NCBI RefSeq assembly: GCF_900188375.1
Contig: NZ_FZOO01000009.1
Coordinates: 62,001-126,000, forward strand
DNA length: 64,000 nucleotides
Direction: 5' to 3'
Source: Geodermatophilus pulveris
GTDB taxonomy: Bacteria; Actinomycetota; Actinomycetes; Mycobacteriales; Geodermatophilaceae
In this document: one piece after another, positions 1 to 8,774 of the stretch
How the letters are laid out: each line of letters starts with the position of its first letter
How positions within the stretch are numbered: the stretch's first letter is position 1
The notes under the pieces: generated by a model
What the model saw: only the letters and a program-made list of their open reading frames with translations
Told to the model about the DNA's origin: nothing
Databases searched by the model: none
Translations under genes and position numbers: made by a program

Positions 1-69
1 GCAGACCGCGCGCACCGCGCGCCCGGCCGCGGTCCCGGAGCCGGCCGCCGCGTAGTGCCGGCCGCTCAC
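1..69 (-). CDS. N-terminal fragment of an unidentified gene running off the left edge
   Basis: A GTG at 69-67 (minus strand) has a strong Shine-Dalgarno, AGGAGG, about five bases upstream (within 74-80) and opens a frame with no stop to the window edge, giving 23 residues that begin VSGRHYAAAG. No family can be named from so short a piece. The ribosome-binding site is the main support. It lies just downstream, on the same strand, of a decayed coding remnant ending at 93. Confidence 0.35.
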   Translation of the reverse strand, partial: MSGRHYAAAGSGTAAGRAVRAVC

Positions 70-92
70 CTGACCTCCTCGGCCTCCTGCAG

Positions 93-235
93 CTAGCCGG
101 CCGGCTCGGTCAGGTCGCCGGCCTGCACCGGGTGGTCCGTGCCGACGTACCCCCCGCACGGTGACGCCCCGCTCGCCCGCGGCGGTGAACTGGCGGGCGA
201 CGGGTCTCCTCGCGGTCGGTGGCCGGGTGTTCCCT
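93..235 (-). pseudogene. Possible frame-broken coding remnant
   Basis: On the minus strand, protein-like sequence ends in TDHPVQAGDLTEPAG followed by TAG at 95-93. The codons just upstream (about 140-190) read sensibly (RQFTAAGERGVTVRG) only in a different frame, as if a single base had been lost near 150. No intact frame covers the block and no family is recognised. It could be the frameshifted 3' end of a gene, or chance in GC-rich DNA. The rest of the 70-248 stretch shows no gene. Confidence 0.2.
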
Positions 236-248
236 CCGCCGGTCGAAC

Positions 249-267
249 TCAGGTTAGCCTCGCCTCA
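249..267 (+). promoter_or_regulatory. Iron box (IdeR/DtxR-type operator) upstream of the siderophore-interacting protein
   Basis: TCAGGTTAGCCTCGCCTCA matches the actinobacterial iron-box consensus TTAGGTTAGGCTAACCTAA at 14 of 19 positions and lies 40 bp before the GTPless ATG start at 308. IdeR/DtxR with Fe2+ represses from such sites, so the downstream gene should be induced by iron starvation. A second box sits before the transporter operon at 4346-4364. Confidence 0.7.
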
Positions 268-307
268 GTAGGCCGCCGCCCGGGTCGGCCGGGACGGGAG
301 AGCGGGC

Positions 308-1270
308 ATGGCGACCACCGTGCAGCCGGCGGTCGTGGTCGCGGTCGCTCCGGCCTGGCGGTTCTTCGACGCCTCGGTCGCCGCGGTCCGCCGGCTGGGT
401 CCCAGCTTCGTGCGGCTCACCCTCACCGGCCCGGACCTCGCCGCCTTCGGCGCGGCGGGCCGCGACCAGCGGTTCAAGCTGGTGCTGCCCCGGGACGGCG
501 ACGGGTTGGCCCGGCTGCGCGGGTGCGGGCCGGACTGGTACGCCGAGTACCGCGCGATGCCCGAGCAGCAGCGGCCGGTCATCCGCACCTACACCGTGCG
601 GGCCGCCCGGCCCGAGCGTGCCGAGCTCGACGTCGACGTCGTCCTGCACGGCGTCACCGACGGGCACGCCGGCCCGGTCGCGAGCTGGGCGGCCGCGGCG
701 GTGCCCGGCGACCGGATCGTCCTGCTGGGCCCCGACCGGCCGTGCCCCGACCCCGTCCGCTCCGGCCGGCCGTGGGGCGTGGAGTGGGCGCCGCCCGCCG
801 CCGCCCGCACGCTGCTGCTGGCCGGCGACGAGACCGCCGTCCCCGCCGTGTGCGCCGTCCTCGAGTCGCTGGCCGGCGATCCGCGCCCGGTCACCGCGCT
901 GCTGGAGGTCCCCGGGTCCGGGGACGCCGCCGACGTGGTCCTGCCGGCCGGGGCGACGCTGCGCTGGCTGCCCCGGGACGGCGCGCCGCGCGGGTCCCGG
1001 CTGGTGCCGGCCGTGCACGCCGCGCTGTGCGGGCTGGGCATCACCGCCGCGCCGGCCGCGCCGCCGGAGGAGGTGGGCGACGAGCTGCTGTGGGAGGTGC
1101 CCGACGCCGCGTGCGCCGACGGCGCGGCGGCCGCGGGCTGCTACGTCTGGCTCGCCGGGGAGGCCGGGGTGGTGACGACGCTGCGCCGCCGGCTGGTCGG
1201 CGACCTCGGCGTCCCCCGCGGCGCGGTCGCGTTCATGGGCTACTGGCGGGACGGCCTCGCGGGCCCGTGA
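308..1270 (+). CDS. Siderophore-interacting protein (ferric-siderophore reductase, ViuB family)
   Basis: This 320-residue protein has the layout of the SIP/ViuB flavoprotein family: an N-terminal FAD-binding beta-barrel (about residues 15-135) containing the flavin-contacting RTYTVR motif, then a C-terminal NAD(P)H-binding-like domain. These cytosolic enzymes reduce Fe3+ in imported ferric siderophores so the iron is released. The ATG at 308 follows GGGAGAGCGGGC, which contains a usable ribosome-binding site. The iron box at 249-267 predicts IdeR control. The gene converges on the FecCD-type importer, and the two transcripts meet at a hairpin repeat (1277-1337). The substrate siderophore cannot be told from sequence. 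Confidence 0.9.
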   Translation: MATTVQPAVVVAVAPAWRFFDASVAAVRRLGPSFVRLTLTGPDLAAFGAAGRDQRFKLVLPRDGDGLARLRGCGPDWYAEYRAMPEQQRPVIRTYTVRAARPERAELDVDVVLHGVTDGHAGPVASWAAAAVPGDRIVLLGPDRPCPDPVRSGRPWGVEWAPPAAARTLLLAGDETAVPAVCAVLESLAGDPRPVTALLEVPGSGDAADVVLPAGATLRWLPRDGAPRGSRLVPAVHAALCGLGITAAPAAPPEEVGDELLWEVPDAACADGAAAAGCYVWLAGEAGVVTTLRRRLVGDLGVPRGAVAFMGYWRDGLAGP

Positions 1271-1276
1271 CGCCAT

Positions 1277-1337
1277 GGAACGGCCCCGCGCAGGTCCCGG
1301 CCCGGGCTTGCGAGGGACGGGGGGACGCGGGGTCCTT
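1277..1337. repeat. Two-stem palindromic repeat, copy 1 (between convergent genes)
   Basis: The copy starts GGAACGGCCCCGCG and ends CGCGGGGTCC, forming an outer stem. Inside is a second stem, CCCGGCCC with GGGACGGG (one mismatch), around the loop GGGCTTGCGA. The same layout recurs at 4395, 13414 (inverted), 15650, 42328 and, shortened, 54907. It lies seven bases after the stop of the siderophore-interacting protein and touches the stop of the opposing ABC ATPase, so it could act as a terminator for both. Confidence 0.75.
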
Positions 1338-2179
1338 CACCGGATCCGGCGGACCGGCACCACCATCGGCGACCCCACCACCGGGTCGGGCACCACCCGC
1401 GCCTCCAGGTCGAACACCTCGGCCAGCAGCTGCTCGGTGAGCACCTCGTGCGGGGAGCCCGAGGCGACCAGCGCGCCGCCGTCCATCGCGACCAGCCGCT
1501 GGGCGTACCGCGCGGCCAGGTTGAGGTCGTGCAGCACGACGACGACCGTACGGCCGCGCTCGGCGTGCAGCCGCGCCACCAGCTCCAGGACGTCGATCTG
1601 GTGGGACAGGTCGAGGTAGGTCGTCGGCTCGTCGAGCAGCAGCAGGTCGGTGCCCTGGGCCAGCGCCATGGAGATCCAGGCGCGCTGCCGCTGCCCGCCG
1701 GACAGCTCGTCGACCGGCCGGTCGGCGAGGTCGGCCATGTCGGTCCACACCAGCGCCTCGGCGACCGCCGCCTCGTCGTCGCGCGACCACTGCCGCAGCC
1801 AGGACTGGTGCGGGTGCCGGCCGCGGGCCACCAGGTCGCCGACGGTGAGCCCCTCGGGGGCGACCGGCGTCTGCGGCAGCAGGCCGAGCACCCGGGCCAC
1901 CTCGCGGGTCGGCGTCCGCGCGATCGCCCGCCCGTCGAGCAGCACCTGCCCGGACACCGGCCGCAGCAGCCGGCCCAGCGCCCGCAGCAGGGTGGACTTG
2001 CCGCAGCCGTTCGGGCCCACGATCGCGGTGAACGACCCGTCGGCCAGCTGCAGGTCCAGGTCGCGGACGACGACGCGGTCGTCGTAGGCCAGGCTCACCG
2101 ACTCGGCGGCGAGACGGACCGTTCCGTCCCGGGGGCGGGTGCTGGTCACGGCGTCGAGGGTCATGACGTTGGGGGTCAC
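1337..2179 (-). CDS. Iron-siderophore ABC transporter ATP-binding protein (FepC/FecE type)
   Basis: This cytosolic ATPase of about 280 residues energises siderophore import. Walker [10 protein letters not shown], signature LSGGQ, Walker B LLLLDEPT and the switch His ([10 protein letters not shown]) are all present, in the order and spacing of FepC-like proteins. The GTG at 2179 overlaps the upstream permease stop by four bases (GTGA), the same coupling used at the next junction. An ATG at 2164 is the alternative start (275 residues). It is the last gene of a three-gene operon read from 4322. No periplasmic binding protein lies in the cluster, so it must be encoded elsewhere. Confidence 0.93.
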   Translation of the reverse strand: MTPNVMTLDAVTSTRPRDGTVRLAAESVSLAYDDRVVVRDLDLQLADGSFTAIVGPNGCGKSTLLRALGRLLRPVSGQVLLDGRAIARTPTREVARVLGLLPQTPVAPEGLTVGDLVARGRHPHQSWLRQWSRDDEAAVAEALVWTDMADLADRPVDELSGGQRQRAWISMALAQGTDLLLLDEPTTYLDLSHQIDVLELVARLHAERGRTVVVVLHDLNLAARYAQRLVAMDGGALVASGSPHEVLTEQLLAEVFDLEARVVPDPVVGSPMVVPVRRIR

Positions 2180-3252
2180 AGCGTGGATCGCCGCCTTCCG
2201 CGGACGAGGAGCCAGAGCAGGTAGGGCGCGCCGACGGCGGCGGTGAGGACGCCGACGGGCAGCGCCTGGGGCAGCACCGTGCGGGTGAGCAGGTCCGCGC
2301 CGACGACCAGGACCGCGCCGAGCAGCCCGGAGGCCACCAGCGGCGGGCGCGGACCCCCGGCGAGGCGGACGGCGACCTGGGGCACCACCAGGGCGACGTA
2401 GGCGATGGGGCCCGCCGCGGCCACGGCGGCCGCGGTGAGCCCGACGGCGACGAGGACGACGGACGCCTGGATCGGGACCAGCCGCACGCCCAGCCCGCGG
2501 GCGGTGTCGTCGCCGAACTGGACGGCGCCCAGCGCGCGGCCGCAGGCCAGCGCCGCCGGCAGCAGGACGGCGAGGGCGACCAGCAGCGGCACCGCCTCCG
2601 ACCAGGTGCGGGCGTTGAGCGAGCCGGTGATCCACACGTAGGCGCTGGCGGCGTCCTGGACGGCGGCCCGGGTGAGCATCCAGTCCACGAGCGCCGAGGC
2701 CACCGCCCACAGGGCGATGCCCACGAGCACCAGCCGGTAGCCGTCCAGGCCGCGGCGCCAGGCGAGCAGGAGCAGCAGCAGCCCGGTGGTCAGCGCGCCG
2801 ACCAGCGCGGCCAGCGGCACCCCGGCGCCGGCGACCAGGCCGGAGCCGGCCGGCCCCCCCAGGACGATCGCCGCCACCGCGCCGGCCGACGCGCCCTGGC
2901 TGATGCCCAGGACGTCCGGGGAGGCCAGCGGGTTGCGGGCGAACGTCTGGAACAGCGCGCCGGCCACGCCGAGCGCCACCCCCACCAGGGCGCCGACGAC
3001 CACCCGCGGCGCCCGCAGCTGCCAGACGACGAGCTCCTGGGTCTCGTCGCCCAGGCCGGCCAGGGTGCGCAGCACGTCGGCCAGGCCGATGGGGAAGTCG
3101 CCGCGGCCCATGCTGACCGCGGCGAGCAGGACGGCGGCCACCGCGGCGCCGGCCGCCACGCCCACCGCCCGCCAGCGCACCCGCCCGGAGACCGGCCCGA
3201 CCCGGACGACGGTCTCCCCCGGCTGGCGCACCCGCTGCGCCGCGGCCGTCAC
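2176..3252 (-). CDS. Iron-siderophore ABC transporter permease (FecCD family)
   Basis: This 358-residue polytopic membrane protein has about nine to ten hydrophobic helices. It carries family hallmarks: the [20 protein letters not shown] segment, [18 protein letters not shown], and the late [17 protein letters not shown] loop that contacts the ATPase. It forms the channel together with the neighbouring permease (3249-4322). Its GTG start overlaps the upstream TGA (GTGA at 3252-3249), so translation is probably coupled. The N-terminal 30 residues are non-conserved and basic. Confidence 0.93.
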   Translation of the reverse strand: MTAAAQRVRQPGETVVRVGPVSGRVRWRAVGVAAGAAVAAVLLAAVSMGRGDFPIGLADVLRTLAGLGDETQELVVWQLRAPRVVVGALVGVALGVAGALFQTFARNPLASPDVLGISQGASAGAVAAIVLGGPAGSGLVAGAGVPLAALVGALTTGLLLLLLAWRRGLDGYRLVLVGIALWAVASALVDWMLTRAAVQDAASAYVWITGSLNARTWSEAVPLLVALAVLLPAALACGRALGAVQFGDDTARGLGVRLVPIQASVVLVAVGLTAAAVAAAGPIAYVALVVPQVAVRLAGGPRPPLVASGLLGAVLVVGADLLTRTVLPQALPVGVLTAAVGAPYLLWLLVRGRRRSTL

Positions 3253-4322
3253 GTCGCCGCCAGCCGGCGGCGGCGGATCAGCGCGATGAAGAACGGCGCG
3301 CCGAGCAGCGCGAGCACGATGCCGACCTGCAACTCCCCGGGCCGGGCGACGACCCGCCCGACGACGTCGGCGAGCAGCAACAGCGCGGCGCCGAGCAGCC
3401 CGGATCCGGGCACCAGCCAGCGGTGCGCGGGGCCGGTGAAGGCGCGGACGACGTGCGGCACGACCAGGCCGACGAAGGCGATCGGCCCGCAGGCCGCCGT
3501 CGCCGCTCCGCACAGCAGGGTGACCGCGCCCAGGCCGACCAGCCGGGCCGGCCACACCCGCTGCCCCAGGCCGCGGGCGACGTCGTCGCCCAGGCCGAGC
3601 AGGTCCAGGGCCGGGGCGTTGAGCAGCGCCAGCACCAGGCCGGCGGCGACGAACGGGGCCACCTGCCAGGCGACGTCGGGGCCGCGGCCGGCCAGCGAGC
3701 CGACCACCCAGAAGCGGAAGGCGTCGAGGCTGTCGGTGTCGCTGACGAGGACCGCGCGGACCAGCGCGTAGAACAGCGCCGACAGGGCGGCGCCGGCCAG
3801 CGCGAGGGTCACCGGCGAGGCGCCGCCGCGGCCGGCCGAGCCGAGGGTGAACACCAGCACGGTGCCCACCAGTGCGCCGGCGAAGGCGAACCAGACGTAC
3901 CCGGCCGGCGTGCCCACCCCGAGCAGGTGGATGGCCAGGACGACGCCGAGCGAGGCCCCGGCGGTGACCCCGAGCAGGCCGGGGTCGCCGAGGGGGTTGC
4001 GGGTGTGGCCCTGCGCGAGCGCGCCGGCGACGCCGAGGGACAGCCCGGCCATGAGGCCGACGGCGGTCCGCGGCACCCGCAGCTCGCGGATGATCACCGT
4101 CTCCTCGGTGCGCGCGCCCGGGTCGGTGAGCGCCTGCCACACCGCGCCCGGCCCGATGCCGCGGGAGCCGACGGCGACGCTCAGGGCGGCCGCGGCCGCC
4201 ACCAGGACGAGCAGGAGGAGGAGGAGCAGGCGGGCGCGCCGCCGCCGCAGCAGGCCCCGGCCCGCGGCCGCGGGGGCCGCCGTCCCGGGTCGCCGCACGG
4301 CAGCGTCGGTCGTGGCGGACAC
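3249..4322 (-). CDS. Iron-siderophore ABC transporter permease (FecCD family), first gene of operon
   Basis: This 357-residue permease is homologous to the next gene; FecCD systems commonly use such paired half-channels. Recognisable blocks are [39 protein letters not shown] and [18 protein letters not shown] leucine-rich first helix follows a basic N-terminus. The GTG at 4322 has GGGAG about nine bases upstream. An iron box (4346-4364) lies 24 bp upstream, so the whole operon should be derepressed when iron is scarce. Confidence 0.93.
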   Translation of the reverse strand: MSATTDAAVRRPGTAAPAAAGRGLLRRRRARLLLLLLLVLVAAAAALSVAVGSRGIGPGAVWQALTDPGARTEETVIIRELRVPRTAVGLMAGLSLGVAGALAQGHTRNPLGDPGLLGVTAGASLGVVLAIHLLGVGTPAGYVWFAFAGALVGTVLVFTLGSAGRGGASPVTLALAGAALSALFYALVRAVLVSDTDSLDAFRFWVVGSLAGRGPDVAWQVAPFVAAGLVLALLNAPALDLLGLGDDVARGLGQRVWPARLVGLGAVTLLCGAATAACGPIAFVGLVVPHVVRAFTGPAHRWLVPGSGLLGAALLLLADVVGRVVARPGELQVGIVLALLGAPFFIALIRRRRLAAT

Positions 4323-4345
4323 GAGCGGCTCCCGGAGCGGACGGC

Positions 4346-4364
4346 GTAGGCCAGCCTCACCTTA
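4346..4364 (-). promoter_or_regulatory. Iron box (IdeR/DtxR-type operator) upstream of the FecCD transporter operon
   Basis: Read on the minus strand, TAAGGTGAGGCTGGCCTAC matches the iron-box consensus TTAGGTTAGGCTAACCTAA at 14 of 19 positions. It lies 24-42 bp upstream of the GTG at 4322, a position suited to blocking the promoter. It pairs logically with the box at 249-267 before the ferric reductase gene. Confidence 0.7.
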
Positions 4365-4394
4365 GTCGCGACGGCGCCGCCTGCCAGCCGGGGA

Positions 4395-4482
4395 GTGGCC
4401 CCCTGCAGGGGCCCGCCGCTGGCCCCGCCCCGGGTCCCGCCCCGAGCCTGCGAGGGGTGGGGAGGACGGGGTCCTTCCACGG
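4395..4482. repeat. Two-stem palindromic repeat, copy 2 (expanded)
   Basis: The copy has the family's inner stem and loop (CCCGCCCC, GAGCCTGCGA, GGGGTGGG) and the GGGGTCCTTCCAC end. Its left part is longer, with CCCCTGCAGGGGCCCGCCGC followed by an extra C-rich block, as if one copy were nested in another. It occupies most of the gap between the FecCD operon start and the 3' end of the nitroreductase gene (4501), both on the minus strand, so it lies immediately 3' of the nitroreductase gene. Confidence 0.6.
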
Positions 4483-4500
4483 TGGGGGGCAGGGTGGCCT

Positions 4501-5220
4501 TCATCGGTGCTGGCGGCGGCTGCCCCCGTGCCAGTCCTCCTGCAGGCCCGCCTCGCCCGGGCGGACGCCGAAGGCCGGCAGCTGGGGCCGCTCGCGCAGG
4601 CTGCGCTTGAGCTCGGCGAACCCCGGGAAGGTCGCCAGCCCGACGACGTGGTCCCAGAGTGCGACGGCCTCCTCCGCCGACGGCAGCCGGCTGATGACCG
4701 GGCCGAAGAAGGCCGCGCCGTCCGGCGGGCGGAAGTGCAGGATCGGGGTGCCGACGTCCTTGCCGGTCAGGGCGAGGGCGGCGTCGGTCTCCTCCTGGAT
4801 GCCGGCGTCCCACGACCCGTCGTCGACGGCGGACGCCAGCCCGGCCGGCAGCCCGGCCTCGGTGAGCACCTGCGCCACGAACTCCCGGCTGGTGGCCCGC
4901 TCCGGCGGCGGCTGCCCGGCCGGGTCCTCGAAGACGTGCCGGCCGACCGTGGCGTACAGCGGGTCGAGCGCCTGGGGCCCGTGCTCCGCGCGGGCGGCGG
5001 CGGCGACCCGCAGCAGGTGCAGCCCGGCGGTGTGCCCGGCCTCGTACTCCGGCGGGAACTGCGCGTCGTAGTCGACGTGCCGGTTGAGCAGCCGCAGCGA
5101 GATCAGCCGCCACTGCACGCGGTACTCCCGCTGCTCGGCGACCGTGCGGACCCACTTGCTGGTCATCCAGGCGAAGGGGCAGACCGGGTCGAACCAGAAG
5201 TGCAGGTCGGCGTCGTCCAC
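4501..5220 (-). CDS. Mycothiol-dependent nitroreductase-like DsbA-family protein (Rv2466c type)
   Basis: This 239-residue thioredoxin-fold protein has a helical insertion. The N-terminus carries HFWFDPVCPFAWMTSKWV, matching the DPxCPxAW active site of mycobacterial Rv2466c, which uses mycothiol as reductant and has a single resolving-free Cys-Pro motif rather than CxxC. A cis-Pro loop (VGTPILHF, near residue 170) and the closing helix complete the fold. The GTG at 5220 follows GGAAGGA with good spacing. It is probably co-transcribed with the DUF2237 gene 13 bp upstream. The likely role is thiol redox homeostasis or reduction of electrophiles in the cytosol; the natural substrate is unknown. 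Confidence 0.85.
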   Translation of the reverse strand: MDDADLHFWFDPVCPFAWMTSKWVRTVAEQREYRVQWRLISLRLLNRHVDYDAQFPPEYEAGHTAGLHLLRVAAAARAEHGPQALDPLYATVGRHVFEDPAGQPPPERATSREFVAQVLTEAGLPAGLASAVDDGSWDAGIQEETDAALALTGKDVGTPILHFRPPDGAAFFGPVISRLPSAEEAVALWDHVVGLATFPGFAELKRSLRERPQLPAFGVRPGEAGLQEDWHGGSRRQHR

Positions 5221-5233
5221 GGAGGTCCTTCCG

Positions 5234-5650
5234 CTAGTCCAGCTCGCGCAGGTCGTCGGGGACGTCGACCGCGTTCCGGCGCAGCGCCTCGAGGGGCACC
5301 ACCTCCAGCGCCCGGGCGTTGGTCGCGGCCAGGACGACGCCCGCCGCCGCGCCGGCCTGGTAGGCCTGCATCCACCGCGCGGCCACCACGCACCAGCGGT
5401 CGCCGGGGCGCAGCCCGGGGAAGCCGTACTCCGGGCGCGGGGTGGTCAGGTCGTTGCCCAGCTCCCGCTGCAGGGCGAGGAACTCGGTGGAGACGACGGC
5501 GCAGACGGTGTGGCTGCCGACGTCCTCGGGCCCGCTGCTGCAGACGCCGGTGCGGTAGAAGCCGGTCATCGGGTCGGTGCCGCACGGCTGCAGGGGCCCA
5601 CCGAGCACGTTGATCTCGCCCTCGCCGCGCGGCTCGCCCACCCGGCCCAT
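5234..5650 (-). CDS. DUF2237 family protein
   Basis: This 138-residue protein has the family signature near its start (NVLGGPLQPCGTDPMTGFYR) and the conserved GDRWCVVAARWMQA block near residue 84. The Cys in LQPCGTDP and the GVCSSG cysteine are typical positions. DUF2237 proteins are small, soluble and of unknown biochemical role, often near redox or metal genes. The ATG at 5650 was chosen because the conserved domain starts 13 residues later; the frame stays open further upstream but without conservation. It is first of a two-gene minus-strand unit with the Rv2466c-like gene and diverges from acetoacetyl-CoA synthetase. Confidence 0.8.
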   Translation of the reverse strand: MGRVGEPRGEGEINVLGGPLQPCGTDPMTGFYRTGVCSSGPEDVGSHTVCAVVSTEFLALQRELGNDLTTPRPEYGFPGLRPGDRWCVVAARWMQAYQAGAAAGVVLAATNARALEVVPLEALRRNAVDVPDDLRELD

Positions 5651-5795
5651 CCTGCCGCCGGACGGCGGTCCGCGCTGCCCGGGGGCGCCCCACCCGGAGC
5701 GGTTCGTGCACCCACCGCGGTCCGGCGGCCCGCGGGAGGACGGTTCGTGCACACGGCGTCGTGTCCTGTGCCGGCGGGGATGGCAGGGTGCCGGT

Positions 5796-7811
5796 GTGAG
5801 CACTGACACGCCCGCCGGGCCGCCGGTCCTCTGGCGGCCCACACCGGAGTCGATCCGGGCCACCCGCCTCGCCCAGTTCGCCGACCGGGTGTCCGCCCGG
5901 CGCGGCATCGACCTCGGCGACCCCGCCGACTACGACGCCGTCTGGCGGTGGTCGGTGGCACACCTCGACCAGTTCTGGGCCGAGGTGGCCGACTGGTCCG
6001 GCGTGCTGCCCGGCGTCCCCGACGACCGGGTGCTCACCCGCCGCGGGATGCCGGGTGCGGAGTGGTTCCCCGGCACGACGGTCAACTTCGCCGAGCAGGC
6101 CCTGCGGCACCCGGCCGACGGCACGGTCGACCCGGCCGCCCCGGCGCTGGTCGGCGTCGCCGAGGACACCGGCCCGGTCGAGCTGAGCTGGGCGGAGCTG
6201 CGCGGGCAGGTGGGCGCCTTCGCCGCCACGCTGCGCCGGCTCGGGGTGCAGCGCGGCGACCGGGTGGCCGGCTACCTGCCCAACGTGCCCGAGGCGGTCG
6301 TCGCCTGCCTCGGCGCCGCGGCGGTCGGCGCGGTGTGGTCCTCCTGCGCCCCGGACTTCGGCACCCGCAGCGTGCTGGACCGCTTTGCGCAGATCGAGCC
6401 CACCGTGCTGGTCGCCGTCGACGGCTACCGCTGGAACGGCCGGGAGTTCGACCGGCGCGACGTCGTCGCCGAGCTCCGGGCGGCGCTGCCCACCGTCCGG
6501 ACGACGATCGCCGTCCCCCGGCTGCACCCCGGCGAGGTGCCCGAGGGCGCGAGGTCCGATGAGGTGCTGGCCTGGGCGGAGGCGGTCGGGGACGCGCAGG
6601 AGCCGGTGTGCGAGCAGCTGCCCTTCGACGCCCCGCTGTGGATCGTCTACTCCTCGGGCACCACCGGGCTGCCCAAGGGCATCGTGCACGGCCACGGCGG
6701 GGTCACCCTCGAGCAGCACAAGCAGCTGGGCCTGCACGCCGACGTCGGCCCCGGCGACCGCTTCTCCTGGTACGCCTCCACCGCCTGGATCATGTGGAAC
6801 ATCAGCCTGTGCGCGCTGCTGCGCGGCGCCACCGTGGTGGTCCACGACGGCGCCCCGACGTACCCGTCGGCCGCCGCGCTGTTCGACCTCGCCGAGCGCA
6901 CCCGGCTCACCTACCTGGGCACCAGCCCCGGCTACCTCATGGCCTGCGAGAAGGCCGGCGTGCGGCCGCGGGACACCCACGACCTGTCGGCGCTGCGCAC
7001 CATCGGCGTCACCGGCTCCCCGCTGCCGGCGTCGTCCTTCGCCTGGGTGTACGAGGCGGTGGAGCCGGACGTGTTCCTCGGCTCGATCTCCGGCGGCACC
7101 GACGTGGCCACCGGGTTCGTCGGCTCCACCCTGCTGGTGCCCGTGACCGCCGGGGAGCTGCAGCGGCCGATGCTGGGCGTCGCGGCGGCCGCGTGGGACG
7201 CCGACGGTCGCCCGGTCACCGGCGAGCTCGGCGAGCTGGTCATCACCGAGCCGATGCCGTCGATGCCGCTGTACTTCTGGGCCGACCCCGACGGCTCCCG
7301 CTACCGGGAGGCCTACTTCGAGCCCTGGCCGGGGGTGTGGCGGCACGGCGACTGGCTGGAGGTCACCGAGCGCGGCACCTGCGTCATCACCGGCCGGTCG
7401 GACTCCACGCTCAACCGCGGCGGCGTCCGGATGGGGACCGCCGACATCTACGCCGCCGTGGAGTCCGTCCCGGAGGTGCGCGACTGCGTCGTCCTCGGCG
7501 TCGAGCAGCCCGACGGCGGCTACTGGATGCCGCTGTTCGTGCAGCTGGCCGACGGCGCGGAGCTGACCGAGGAGCTGGCGGCCCGCATCCGGGCCGCCAT
7601 CCGCTCCCAGGCCAGCCCGCGGCACGTGCCCGACGAGGTGCTCGTCGTCCCGGCGGTGCCGCACACCCGCACCGGCAAGCGGCTGGAGGTCCCGCTCAAG
7701 CGGCTGTTCCAGGGCGTCGACCCGGCGAAGGCGGTCAACGTCGGCGCCGTGGACGACCCCGCGGCGGTGGAGCACTACGTGCGGCTGGCCCGGGAGCGCA
7801 GCGCCCGCTGA
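5796..7811 (+). CDS. aacS: Acetoacetyl-CoA synthetase (acetoacetate-CoA ligase)
   Basis: This 671-residue adenylate-forming enzyme converts acetoacetate, ATP and CoA to acetoacetyl-CoA. It has an N-terminal ACS-type cap (WRPTPESIRATRLAQF), the P-loop-like A3 motif YSSGTTGLPKGIVHGHGG (near residue 288), the aromatic-rich WYASTAWIMWN, and the C-terminal catalytic lysine motif RTGKRLEVPLKRL. Length and the substrate-pocket regions fit AacS better than acetyl-CoA synthetase. The GTG at 5796 is preceded by GGCAGGGTG. With the 3-hydroxybutyrate dehydrogenase at 54935-55690, the genome has the means to use ketone-body or PHB breakdown products. It converges on the sugar importer; the two stop codons share a small palindrome. 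Confidence 0.92.
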   Translation: MSTDTPAGPPVLWRPTPESIRATRLAQFADRVSARRGIDLGDPADYDAVWRWSVAHLDQFWAEVADWSGVLPGVPDDRVLTRRGMPGAEWFPGTTVNFAEQALRHPADGTVDPAAPALVGVAEDTGPVELSWAELRGQVGAFAATLRRLGVQRGDRVAGYLPNVPEAVVACLGAAAVGAVWSSCAPDFGTRSVLDRFAQIEPTVLVAVDGYRWNGREFDRRDVVAELRAALPTVRTTIAVPRLHPGEVPEGARSDEVLAWAEAVGDAQEPVCEQLPFDAPLWIVYSSGTTGLPKGIVHGHGGVTLEQHKQLGLHADVGPGDRFSWYASTAWIMWNISLCALLRGATVVVHDGAPTYPSAAALFDLAERTRLTYLGTSPGYLMACEKAGVRPRDTHDLSALRTIGVTGSPLPASSFAWVYEAVEPDVFLGSISGGTDVATGFVGSTLLVPVTAGELQRPMLGVAAAAWDADGRPVTGELGELVITEPMPSMPLYFWADPDGSRYREAYFEPWPGVWRHGDWLEVTERGTCVITGRSDSTLNRGGVRMGTADIYAAVESVPEVRDCVVLGVEQPDGGYWMPLFVQLADGAELTEELAARIRAAIRSQASPRHVPDEVLVVPAVPHTRTGKRLEVPLKRLFQGVDPAKAVNVGAVDDPAAVEHYVRLARERSAR

Positions 7812-7826
7812 GCCGGGCCGGGCTCA
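7809..7826. terminator. Short palindrome spanning both stop codons of convergent genes
   Basis: TGAGCC, a six-base loop, then GGCTCA form an 18-bp dyad whose ends are the stop codon of aacS (plus) and the stop codon of the sugar permease (minus). Its size and position suit a minimal bidirectional terminator, but the 6-bp stem is short and there is no T-tract. Confidence 0.4.
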
Positions 7827-8774
7827 GCCCTTCTCGGCGCCGGCGGTCAGCCCGCCGGTGAGCAGCCGCTCGGTGGCGAAGAACAGCACGACGATCGGCA
7901 GCGTCAGGATCACCGACCCGGCCATGAGCACGGTCGTCGGGATCTCGATGCTGCCCGCGAGCTGGGACAGCCCCAGGGACACCGTCCAGCGCGGCCGCAC
8001 CTCCACGAGGAACAGCAGGGCGAACAGGAACTCGTTCCACGCGATCATGAAGACGAACAGCGCGTTGGACAGGATCGCCGGCATCGCCAGCGGCAGGGTG
8101 ATCCGCCGCATGACGGTGAGCCGGGTGGCGCCGTCCACGGCCGCGGCCTCCTCGATGCTGGCCGGCACGGTCTGGAAGTAGTTGCGCAGCGTGTAGATGG
8201 CGACCGCGATCGTCTGGGACACGTACACCAGCACCAGCGGGGCCAGGGCCCCGCGCAGCCCGAGCCGGGTGAAGAACACGAACAGCGGGACGGCGAGCAG
8301 GATGCTCGGGAACAGGTAGACGGCGAGGAACAGCACGCTGACCCGCCGGCGGCCGGGGAAGCGCAACCGGGCGATGGCGTAGCTGCCCAGGACGGCGAAG
8401 ACCAGCGTCACCGCGACCGTGCCGAGCGCGACCAGACCGCTGTTCAGCATGAACCGCAGGAAGCCCTGCCCGCCGGACGCGGTGGGGGCGAGGACGTCGC
8501 GGTAGGTGTCGGCCGTCAGCTCCGACAGTGCCGGCCACAGCCGTCCGGGGTCCTGCAGCAGCGAGCTCAGGTCCCGCAGCGACAGCAGCACCATGTAGTA
8601 GAAGGGGAACAGCGTGAACAGCGCCAGCCCCACGATCACCACCCAGCGCAGCACGCCGAGCACCCGGGTCTCCACCGTGGTGCGCGACCAGCCCCGCCCG
8701 GTGGGGGCCCGGGACGGGCGGGTGTCGGCCGCGGCCGCCGGCGTCTCCGCAGGCGCCGTCACCATGCGGGTCAT
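7824..8774 (-). CDS. Sugar ABC transporter permease (MalG-like)
   Basis: This 316-residue inner-membrane permease of the CUT1 carbohydrate family has six predicted helices. It has the cytoplasmic EAA loop EEAAAVDGATRLTVMRRITLPLAMP that docks on the ATPase, and the WNEFLFALLFL segment typical of MalG. The first 40 residues are polar and Ala/Thr-rich. The ATG overlaps the preceding permease's TGA by one base (TGATG at 8776-8772). It is the last gene of the GH13-binding protein-permease-permease cluster; no ATPase gene follows. Confidence 0.92.
   Translation of the reverse strand: MTRMVTAPAETPAAAADTRPSRAPTGRGWSRTTVETRVLGVLRWVVIVGLALFTLFPFYYMVLLSLRDLSSLLQDPGRLWPALSELTADTYRDVLAPTASGGQGFLRFMLNSGLVALGTVAVTLVFAVLGSYAIARLRFPGRRRVSVLFLAVYLFPSILLAVPLFVFFTRLGLRGALAPLVLVYVSQTIAVAIYTLRNYFQTVPASIEEAAAVDGATRLTVMRRITLPLAMPAILSNALFVFMIAWNEFLFALLFLVEVRPRWTVSLGLSQLAGSIEIPTTVLMAGSVILTLPIVVLFFATERLLTGGLTAGAEKG

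Noticed and set aside
5577..5795. 73-codon upstream extension of acetoacetyl-CoA synthetase
   Set aside because: It is unlike the family, overlaps the divergent DUF2237 gene, and the GTG at 5796 gives the normal AacS start.
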